Assembly: GCF_002954265.1 (NCBI RefSeq)
Contig: NZ_PPSL01000002.1
Coordinates: 868,001 to 932,000, forward strand
From: Flavipsychrobacter stenotrophus
GTDB lineage: Bacteria > Bacteroidota > Bacteroidia > Chitinophagales > Chitinophagaceae
Length of the DNA: 64,000 nucleotides
Reading direction: 5' to 3'
Numbering within the stretch: position 1 is the stretch's first letter; the number at the start of each line of letters is the position of its first letter. Shown one piece after another: positions 58,012-64,000 of the stretch. The notes under the pieces are model-generated. The model made no database searches, was not told the origin of the DNA, and saw only the letters and a program-made list of their open reading frames with translations. The position numbers and the translations under genes are program-made.

Positions 58012-59382
58012 ATGGCTACTGTAGCACGTGAGAATATCGGTACACTGCACGATAAAGTATCTGTAAAACTGACCAAGGAAGATTACCTGCCTTCGTTTGA
58101 AAAATCATTAAAGCAATACGCTAAGACCGCTAATGTACCGGGTTTCCGTAAGGGAATGGTACCGGCAGGTATGGTGCGCAAGATGGCTGGCCAGGCAATG
58201 TTCAACGAAGAGGTTGTACGTTCAGCAGGCAAGCACCTTGAAGATTATATGCAGAAAGAAAAGCTGGCCATATTTGCTCAGCCTATGATCATGCCAAGCG
58301 AAAGCCCGGTAAGACTGGATATCAATAACCCTACCGATGTTGAGTTCACTTTCGAAATAGGCATCAAGCCTGAGTTCGAGATACCGGCTCTTAAGAATAA
58401 AGCAAAGCTTACCGCATATAAGATCATCGCTTCAGATAAGATGCTGGAAGATGAGATGGGCCGCCTACAGCGCCGTTTTGGTAAGGTAGACGAGCAGGAA
58501 ACTGTAAGCAAAGACCTCGATATCATCTACTCTACTTACGAGCCTTGCGATGCAGCTGGTAACGTAACCGGTGATAAGATAGAAGATACAGAAGAGCTGA
58601 GCATGATGCCGGCAAAGCTGAAGGAAATGCTGATGGGCAAGAGCGCAGGTGCATCTATGGTAATAGTGCCTGCCGAGATATGCACTACAGAAGAATTGCC
58701 TAAGTTCCTGAAAGATCCGTTGAAAGCAGGTGAAGAAGCTGCTAACAATCACTATAAGCTTACTATTACTAAGGTTGGCCTGCTGATCGCTAAGGATATG
58801 GGTCCTGAGCTGTATGCGGCGGTTTTCCCAAGCACCGAAGTAGTTGACGCTGCCGATTTCAAGGAAAAAGTACGCGTAGAGTTACAGCGCGAATTTGACC
58901 GTATAGCACGTGAGCGTTACCACAACGAGATATTTGAATTGCTGGTACACAGCACGCCTATCACCCTGCCTGAGAACTTCCTGAAGCGCTGGATGCGCGA
59001 AGGTGGCGAAAAGCCAAAGAGCGCGGCAGAAGTGGAGAACGAATTCAGCGGCTTTGAGCACCAGCTGCGCTGGCAGCTGATCTCTGACGAAGTGATCAGA
59101 GACAACAACATCAACGTTACCCGCGATGAAGTGAAAAACGACATCAAGACTCGTGTATTGGCTTACTATGGCATGGATGCAGATGAAGAAGCACCATGGA
59201 TGGACGGCTATATGGATAAAGTAATGCAGGACGATAAGATGGCAGATGAAACTTTCCGCCGCCTGCTTACGGATAAGATATTCCTGGCACTGGAAGGTAA
59301 GTTCAACACAGAAATGAAGGAAATAGGCGAAGAAGAATTCTTCAAGCTACAAGATCCTCATTCTATGCACCACCACCATTAA
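58012..59382 (+). CDS. tig: Trigger factor (ribosome-associated chaperone)
   Basis: Trigger factor binds near the ribosomal exit tunnel and holds nascent chains. The 456-residue length is typical. The N-terminal ribosome-binding domain has VPGFRKGMVPAGMVRKM (about 41-57), the GFRxGxxP signature. The central part (about 150-245) is a reduced PPIase-like insertion without clear FKBP catalytic residues, as in Bacteroidota forms. The C-terminal helices form the chaperone cradle, and the protein ends in four His. Confidence 0.95.
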   Translation: MATVARENIGTLHDKVSVKLTKEDYLPSFEKSLKQYAKTANVPGFRKGMVPAGMVRKMAGQAMFNEEVVRSAGKHLEDYMQKEKLAIFAQPMIMPSESPVRLDINNPTDVEFTFEIGIKPEFEIPALKNKAKLTAYKIIASDKMLEDEMGRLQRRFGKVDEQETVSKDLDIIYSTYEPCDAAGNVTGDKIEDTEELSMMPAKLKEMLMGKSAGASMVIVPAEICTTEELPKFLKDPLKAGEEAANNHYKLTITKVGLLIAKDMGPELYAAVFPSTEVVDAADFKEKVRVELQREFDRIARERYHNEIFELLVHSTPITLPENFLKRWMREGGEKPKSAAEVENEFSGFEHQLRWQLISDEVIRDNNINVTRDEVKNDIKTRVLAYYGMDADEEAPWMDGYMDKVMQDDKMADETFRRLLTDKIFLALEGKFNTEMKEIGEEEFFKLQDPHSMHHHH

Positions 59383-59445
59383 GTTAAAAGTCAGAAGTTA
59401 AAACCTAAAAGTGCTTCCTGCACTTGCAGTCATTAATAAAGTAAT

Positions 59446-59475
59446 AGCCCGCACCGCAAAGTGCGGGCTTTTTTG
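59446..59475 (+). terminator. Intrinsic terminator after tig
   Basis: AGCCCGCAC pairs perfectly with GTGCGGGCT around CGCAAA and is followed by TTTTTT. Confidence 0.9.
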
Positions 59476-59640
59476 TGCTACATCTATCCAATTTGTCCGT
59501 TTGCAATTGGCCGCGAACCTATGGCTCGGGCACCCGGTTGTATGTTTTGGAGCTACAAAGCTTTTGCCACCTACGGGGCAATGACATGAGCTTAGACTAT
59601 AATCGCATTTTACTAACATACCCCAGAATGTGACCTAACA

Positions 59641-59671
59641 AAAAAGCCTCCCGAATCATCAGGAGGCTTTT
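59641..59671 (-). terminator. Terminator of the PUR/DUF3276 gene
   Basis: AAAAGCCTCC and GGAGGCTTTT form a perfect 10-bp stem across ten bases. It lies 25 bases beyond the gene's stop, and on the minus strand the stem ends in T residues. Confidence 0.85.
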
Positions 59672-59695
59672 CTATATAGTGTCGTTGTTGTAAAA

Positions 59696-60124
59696 TTAGA
59701 TCTTCCAGTCGTCTACACTAGAACCTTCGCTAACAATAAGCGGGGTAGTTGTTGTAGTGGTAGAAGCATTGATGGTTGTATCAGATCCTTCTTCGTTTTC
59801 CTGGTCGTGGTTAAATGCATCAAAGTCAAAATCCGGCATAAGGTCGGTCTTTACGTAATTGATGGTATCAGACAATGCAGCCAGAAACTTGTTGAAATCT
59901 TCCTTGTAAAGGAACATTTTGTGCCTGTCATAGCCATTATCATCAAAACGCTTCTTGCTTTCAGTAATGGTGATGAAGTAATCGTTCCCGCGGGTAGAGC
60001 GAACGTCGAAGAAATAAGTCCTTCTCTTTCCCGCTTTTATGCGTTTGCTGTATAAACTTTCATTGCGATTGTCACCACGGCCTTCACCCTGATTATCGCT
60101 AAAGTTTTTGTTTTCGTACGCCAC
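59696..60124 (-). CDS. PUR-alpha-like nucleic-acid-binding protein (DUF3276)
   Basis: From GTG 60124 the 142-residue protein reads VAYENKNFSDNQGEGRG. Then comes the PUR domain KRIKAGKRRTYFFDVRSTRGNDYFITITESKKRFDDNGYDRHKMFLYKEDFNKFLAALSDTINYVK. An acidic, Thr-rich tail ends SSVDDWKI. Bacteroidota PUR proteins bind ssDNA/RNA. No ATG fits the conserved start, but GTG lies exactly where MAYENKN-type N-termini begin, so GTG initiation is proposed. Confidence 0.88.
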   Translation of the reverse strand: MAYENKNFSDNQGEGRGDNRNESLYSKRIKAGKRRTYFFDVRSTRGNDYFITITESKKRFDDNGYDRHKMFLYKEDFNKFLAALSDTINYVKTDLMPDFDFDAFNHDQENEEGSDTTINASTTTTTTPLIVSEGSSVDDWKI

Positions 60125-60281
60125 AAATCTGGTTTTAAGTGAATAATATGACACAAATTTAACAAAAGAAGGGAAGTATCCAAATAATTTTTCTTTTAAA
60201 GTGTAAAATAACACACCCCTTCTTCGGGTACTACTCGCTTATAGTCCTAATATTGTTCCAAATACGTCTTGCACATCAATT

Positions 60282-61391
60282 ATGCGCGCTGTCATAGTCA
60301 TCATATTCATTGTCTTCACCGGGTATACGGGCACAGCGCAAATACCTGTAAACAATACTATAGACCCATCTGATACCGAGCTCAACGTGGCTGTTCGCTT
60401 CCTCAGTAATTACCTCAGCGAGTTCACTCCCGCTAAAAAATTTCTGCCCGATTTTACCCAATACTGGCCCGCTGCAGACTGTCGCCGCTACCGCATTCCC
60501 GACAGGCTTATCTATGCCGTCAGCGCAGAAATACCTACCTATATGCTGGGCAAGCCTACCATCTTATCTGCGAGGCCCGAGAATGGCCGGGTGCATATTA
60601 AAACCATGTTCAGCAGAGTAGATTCTACCGGCAATGTAATGGTATCTGCTATTACCAATCATTATGTGCAGCGGGGAGCCGACGGCCGCCTTTATTTCGT
60701 CAATCCTATGGCCATTGCAGCGCAAGACTGGCGCTCTACAGAGCTGAATAACTTCACCTATCACTATCCAGCCTACCACAAGTTCGACAAGCAAAAAGCA
60801 AAAGAACTTACTGAGAAGACCGACAAACTGGAAAAGGAATGGAACGTGTTACCCATCCTTATAGAATATTACTTCGCTGATACAAGGGAAGAAATAGAAC
60901 ATTACCGCGGCTTTGATTTTACCATAGCCATGGGCAACCGCGATAAGCCCAGCGGCATAAGTGATGGCATAGATAACATCATCTACTGCGGCGGTATGGG
61001 CGAAAATTATTTTCATGAGGTGGTTCATATCTACCTCAATAAACTGTTCCCGCAATCACCACTTACAGAAGGCCTTGCCGTGTTTTATGGTGGCAGCCTT
61101 GGGCATGATCTTTCCTGGCACTTAAAGCGGCTCGACACTTACCTGCAGGTCCACCCTAATATAGATCTTAACAATCCCGACGACTTCTATTATCTCGACA
61201 ACTATACCAACCCCCTGAGTACCATACAGGGTATGCTATGCCATATGGCCTATAAAAAAGATGGCGTAGCCGGCCTTAGGCGAACAATGAAATATACATC
61301 GCTTACCACACTGCTGAAAGTGGAATACGGCATAGACAGAAGTGGCTGGAATAAGTTTCTGCGAGATCAGATAGCCACAAACGCGCAATAG
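60282..61391 (+). CDS. Secreted HEVVH metallopeptidase-like protein
   Basis: The 369-residue protein has a signal peptide (MRAVIVIIFIVFTGYTGTAQ). At about 243-268, GENYFHEVVHIYLNKLFPQSPLTEGLAVFYGG carries HExxH plus a Glu some 18 residues on, the gluzincin zinc-site spacing. The N-terminal half is beta-rich. It might be a periplasmic peptidase; the substrate is unknown. It is preceded by the divergent PUR gene. Confidence 0.75.
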   Translation: MRAVIVIIFIVFTGYTGTAQIPVNNTIDPSDTELNVAVRFLSNYLSEFTPAKKFLPDFTQYWPAADCRRYRIPDRLIYAVSAEIPTYMLGKPTILSARPENGRVHIKTMFSRVDSTGNVMVSAITNHYVQRGADGRLYFVNPMAIAAQDWRSTELNNFTYHYPAYHKFDKQKAKELTEKTDKLEKEWNVLPILIEYYFADTREEIEHYRGFDFTIAMGNRDKPSGISDGIDNIIYCGGMGENYFHEVVHIYLNKLFPQSPLTEGLAVFYGGSLGHDLSWHLKRLDTYLQVHPNIDLNNPDDFYYLDNYTNPLSTIQGMLCHMAYKKDGVAGLRRTMKYTSLTTLLKVEYGIDRSGWNKFLRDQIATNAQ

Positions 61392-61404
61392 TCTGCACAA
61401 CAAA

Positions 61405-61432
61405 ATAGCCGGAAACTGTAGTTCCCGGCTAT
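61405..61432 (+). terminator. Terminator after the metallopeptidase-like gene
   Basis: ATAGCCGG and CCGGCTAT pair, with AAAC/GTTC continuation, 14 bases after the stop. It also serves the convergent VOC-family gene. Confidence 0.7.
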
Positions 61433-61452
61433 CACCTGTTTTATAAATTATC

Positions 61453-61869
61453 TTATGCCTTTGGCTTATCGTGGTTGAACATCCATGGCAGGCCAAACTT
61501 ATCTACACACATACCAAACTTAGCGCCCCAGAAAGTATCCTGCAGCGGCATAGTAACAGTACCTCCTGCACTTATGTTGTTGAACTCGCGCTCTATATCC
61601 GTTTCATTGTTGTAGTCCATAGACATAGAGAAGTTGTCGCCCATGGTTATTTTGTGCTGTTCGCCGCCGTCAGAGAACATTACCGTCTGGCCATGTATCT
61701 TCATTGCAGCGTGCATGATCTTTTCTTTCTGGCCTTCTGCCATTGGCATACCTTCATGGTCACCAAAGCGAATCATGTTTTCAATGGTAGCGCCTTCTAT
61801 GGCGTCTTTGTAAAAATTCATGGCAGCCTCTGTTGTGCCATTGAAGTTGAGATAAATGTTAAGTCCCAT
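61453..61869 (-). CDS. VOC-family (PhnB/YjdN-like) protein
   Basis: The 138-residue protein reads GLNIYLNFNGTTEAAMNFYKDAIEGATIENMIRFGD ... KEKIMHAAMKIHGQTVMFSDGG ... FWGAKFGMCVDKFGLPWMFNHDKP. The ending is the YjdN/PhnB-type VOC signature (WGxxxGxxxDxFGxxWMxN). VOC metal ligands are mostly absent, as in many PhnB-like proteins. Function unknown. Confidence 0.88.
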   Translation of the reverse strand: MGLNIYLNFNGTTEAAMNFYKDAIEGATIENMIRFGDHEGMPMAEGQKEKIMHAAMKIHGQTVMFSDGGEQHKITMGDNFSMSMDYNNETDIEREFNNISAGGTVTMPLQDTFWGAKFGMCVDKFGLPWMFNHDKPKA

Positions 61870-61924
61870 GTCTGATATGTTTTAATATTGGCAAGATATT
61901 AAAATCTCTGAATTTACACCGCCC

Positions 61925-62530
61925 CTATTCTTCCAGTTCTTTTATCAGCGTATCCAACTGCTGAAGTTGCTTGCCGAAAAATAATTTGAACAGCCACCTG
62001 GCAAAGAAGTAATTGACCGGAGTAAGCACTACAATTGCGACGATGAGTGATATGATAACAACCTTCTCTCCAATAAAAGCTTCTATGGGTTTACCTGCCC
62101 CTACCACACCGCCAATCAAAAAACCGGCAGCTATAGAAAGCGGATAAATAAAGATGGACACCTTCTGCTGTACATCCATATAGTGTTGCATAGCGGCCCG
62201 GGTATTATTCAGTTGCTCCAACAGGCTCAATGAGGGATCTATCTGCGGATCTATTCCCTTGTATAACCTAACGGAGATCACCAGTATCCATATGCAGAAT
62301 ACATCTACCACCGCCAGCATTACCTGCACCTGCCATATAGCAAAATAGAACGTGGCCCAAAACAGGTATGCCGTGGCAACCAGAGATAAAATAGTACTGG
62401 ACAGTATATTTTTCCTGAGCTTGCTCAGCACACCGTGACTTTGCAACCCAGATACCTTTACCTTGCCAAACAGCTCCTCCAGAATATCATCTTCAGGCTC
62501 AAAATTCCGCCATTGTTCTTCTATCTCCAT
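61925..62530 (-). CDS. Hypothetical membrane protein in the sigma-factor operon
   Basis: The 201-residue protein has about four TM segments (STILSLVATAYLFWATFYFAIW, VMLAVVDVFCIWILVISV, IFIYPLSIAAGFLIGGVVGA, VVIISLIVAIVVLTPVNYFFA). Its soluble tail (ARWLFKLFFGKQLQQLDTLIKELEE) is coiled. It lies 4 bases downstream of the sigma gene, so it may act as an anti-sigma-like regulator, although no ASD/zinc motif is visible. Inference only. Confidence 0.7.
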   Translation of the reverse strand: MEIEEQWRNFEPEDDILEELFGKVKVSGLQSHGVLSKLRKNILSSTILSLVATAYLFWATFYFAIWQVQVMLAVVDVFCIWILVISVRLYKGIDPQIDPSLSLLEQLNNTRAAMQHYMDVQQKVSIFIYPLSIAAGFLIGGVVGAGKPIEAFIGEKVVIISLIVAIVVLTPVNYFFARWLFKLFFGKQLQQLDTLIKELEE

Positions 62531-62534
62531 GACG

Positions 62535-63011
62535 TTAGTGCTTTAATAGTTTAGTTAACTGATCTTTTATACGGTGAATCTTCACCGCCACATTACCTGT
62601 AGAAATACCCACTATAGTGCCTATCTCTCCATTATCATATCCATCCAGGTGCAGCGATATAATAGCCCTGTCTGACTCCGCAAGCCGCCTTATGGCCTGG
62701 TATAGTCGCTTACTGTCTTCGGTAGCAAGGGCCTGATGCTGAATTGCCGGAGCCAATGGCTCTACATCATCCGTATAGGTTACTATCTTTTGCTTCCGTT
62801 TATGGGTAAGTATGGTATTAAGGCACACCCTGTATAACCAGGTTGAGAACTTAGCCTCGTTGCGATACGATTGCCTGCCGTGCCAGCTCTGGTAAAGTAC
62901 TTCCTGGTACAGGTCTTTCTTTTCCTCCGGGTCATTGGCATAGAGACCTATGAGCTTGTTGAGCAAGCCCTGGTTCTCCCTTATATATGCCATAAACCGT
63001 TGCTCGTCCAA
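62535..63011 (-). CDS. ECF-type RNA polymerase sigma factor
   Basis: The 158-residue sigma-70-family protein has region 2 (LLNKLIGLYANDPEEKKDLYQEVLYQSWHGRQSYRNEAKFSTWLYRVCLNTILTHKRK). Region 4 (IRRLAESDRAIISLHLDGYDNGEIGTIVGISTGNVAVKIHRIKDQL) is a good ECF match. It is followed by a membrane protein gene 4 bases on and preceded by a small membrane protein gene. Control by an anti-sigma is likely but unseen. Confidence 0.92.
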   Translation of the reverse strand: MDEQRFMAYIRENQGLLNKLIGLYANDPEEKKDLYQEVLYQSWHGRQSYRNEAKFSTWLYRVCLNTILTHKRKQKIVTYTDDVEPLAPAIQHQALATEDSKRLYQAIRRLAESDRAIISLHLDGYDNGEIGTIVGISTGNVAVKIHRIKDQLTKLLKH

Positions 63012-63019
63012 TGAAGCGC

Positions 63020-63301
63020 TTATTTAGTAACCGGTAAAATTATCATCAATGCAAAGAGTATGAGTGCCAGCACTAAGTGTGCTATCAACCACGCCTTTTG
63101 GTAGAATGGTCTTTGTTTCCACGTCACTGTCTGATCGAACGGATCAAAGACCAATGCCAATCCAATATACATAAGTCCCTCCGACACCGAACCCTTTACA
63201 ATAAAAAAGAACAGCCCCAGCAGCGTGAAGGCGGCATAGATCATTTTATTAAATGGTCCGGGTATAGTTTTTGGCGTTTTTACGTTCGTTTCCGTGCTCA
63301 T
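63020..63301 (-). CDS. Small membrane protein upstream of the sigma gene
   Basis: The 93-residue protein has three hydrophobic segments (MIYAAFTLLGLFFFIV, GLMYIGLALVFDPF, LIAHLVLALILFALMIILPV). It lies 8 bases before the sigma gene start and is probably cotranscribed. No family recognised. Confidence 0.7.
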   Translation of the reverse strand: MSTETNVKTPKTIPGPFNKMIYAAFTLLGLFFFIVKGSVSEGLMYIGLALVFDPFDQTVTWKQRPFYQKAWLIAHLVLALILFALMIILPVTK

Positions 63302-63485
63302 AAAAATTGCTTTGTATTATTAGTTGCACACCTGTTCGAAAAATTACAAGGAATAGAAAATATTTTTAGTCCTTACTCCTCTGATCGAATAAGTAATAAA
63401 AGTGCACAAATCACTTATGTAATTATTCGCTTTCTTTTTCGCTAAAAAAAGCCGTATCTTACCTGTACTCATAGCTAACTCACAC

Positions 63486-64000
63486 ATGATCACAGTCTAT
63501 AATACAGACAACCTTTATAGTTATCTTGAACTAATAAGAGACCGCCCCTCTATGATTCTGGGAGAGGAGTCTATAACCGCACTGATGCATCATATATATG
63601 GATACCAGGCTGCGCCTGGATCTAAAGAAGTAAATGATGAGTTAAATCCCAACTTCAACGGATTTCATGATTTTGCAGCTGCATATTACGGGCGCAGCAG
63701 CTCGTCCAGGGGATGTAAGAACATTATTTTGTCGGCACATTTTGGTCAGGAGAAAGAAGCATTTGTAGCCTTCTTTGAACTGTTAGACCTGTTTAAGAAC
63801 GGTTACCAATTATCAGTTTCAAAAGAAGTTCTTTTCAAACTGATCGAAACACTCATGCTTGACAAAAATGAAGCACTGCAATTGAATGAGGAGGACAATA
63901 ATGCACTTTATGTTACTCTGAAAATGTTACCGGTCTCTCTGAAAGACCCTGACTCCATGGCAGACTATGACTGGATACTCAATAGACTTAAAGAGCTGGG
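63486..64000 (+). CDS. Unidentified protein, truncated by window end
   Basis: The frame opens at ATG 63486 (MITVYNTDNLYSYLELIRDR, then PSMILGEESITALMHHIYGYQAA) and runs to the window end, at least 171 residues. The start resembles a common hypothetical family with LELIRxRPxMxLG, often near immunity or defence genes. Function unknown. Confidence 0.6.
   Translation, partial: MITVYNTDNLYSYLELIRDRPSMILGEESITALMHHIYGYQAAPGSKEVNDELNPNFNGFHDFAAAYYGRSSSSRGCKNIILSAHFGQEKEAFVAFFELLDLFKNGYQLSVSKEVLFKLIETLMLDKNEALQLNEEDNNALYVTLKMLPVSLKDPDSMADYDWILNRLKEL

Overview
The window is a stretch of Bacteroidota chromosome, most likely from the Chitinophagaceae or a close relative (family level is inference). The evidence is several secreted proteins with a type IX secretion (T9SS) C-terminal sorting domain (YPNPA-type entry, KFT or KRF-type end), a secreted Omp28-like protein, the PUR/DUF3276 protein, and promoters of the Bacteroidota TAnnTTTG type ahead of rpsO, yidC, rplU, tig and the TPP riboswitch. 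No tRNA, rRNA or CRISPR array was seen.

Positions 1-34,500 are mostly ordinary chromosome. They hold rpsO-pnp; a decayed PD-(D/E)XK-type nuclease gene; a divergent azoR/hxlR pair around a dyad operator; three T9SS cargo genes; a TPP riboswitch driving a TonB-dependent receptor (predicted thiamin or precursor uptake); yidC; a lysine/alanine-rich histone H1-like gene next to rpmA-rplU; a GH3-family gene; a hicBA pair with a nonsense codon in the toxin; an NHL-repeat protein; a Crp/Fnr regulator; terC; a BatD-like protein; a sensor kinase; a clan GH-A-like lipoprotein; and a ParE-type toxin-antitoxin pair. The gaps carry dispersed palindromic repeats, including two copies of a longer element whose hairpin arms differ in a correlated way.

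Positions 35,017-55,086 are a 20.07-kb integrated mobile element that splits comM (yifB). Both junctions can be read to the base. The common core is CAT on the + strand (ATG in the comM direction), and removing the element restores a continuous comM with the conserved SMNPCPCGY motif. The element carries a large serine recombinase at its right end, a tandem-HTH protein at its left end, a second serine recombinase, an ArdC-like antirestriction protein, two VirD4/TraG-HerA-type DNA-pumping ATPases, a degenerate RuvC-like protein, two XRE regulators, an RNA polymerase alpha-CTD-like protein, a pair of HEPN-like proteins, a UvrD-family helicase and several small or membrane proteins. No relaxase or mating channel was recognised. 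Three related dyads (TTACCAT-N2-ATGGTAA) lie upstream of three of its transcription units.

The most striking observation is that the attachment site lies inside the recombinase reading frame. In the integrated state the recombinase ends six codons into comM antisense DNA. Circularising the element at the core instead joins its frame, with no stop, to the tandem-HTH frame at the opposite end, predicting a 643-residue recombinase-HTH fusion made only from the excised circle. This could be an integration-dependent switch; it is predicted from sequence and untested.

Positions 56,200-64,000 return to chromosome: a membrane protein, a DUF1801 protein, tig, the PUR/DUF3276 gene, a HEVVH metallopeptidase-like protein, a VOC-family protein, an ECF sigma factor with two membrane-protein genes, and a gene cut by the window end. 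Five genes in the window are broken by single stop codons or a one-base slip, which may reflect real decay or sequence error.
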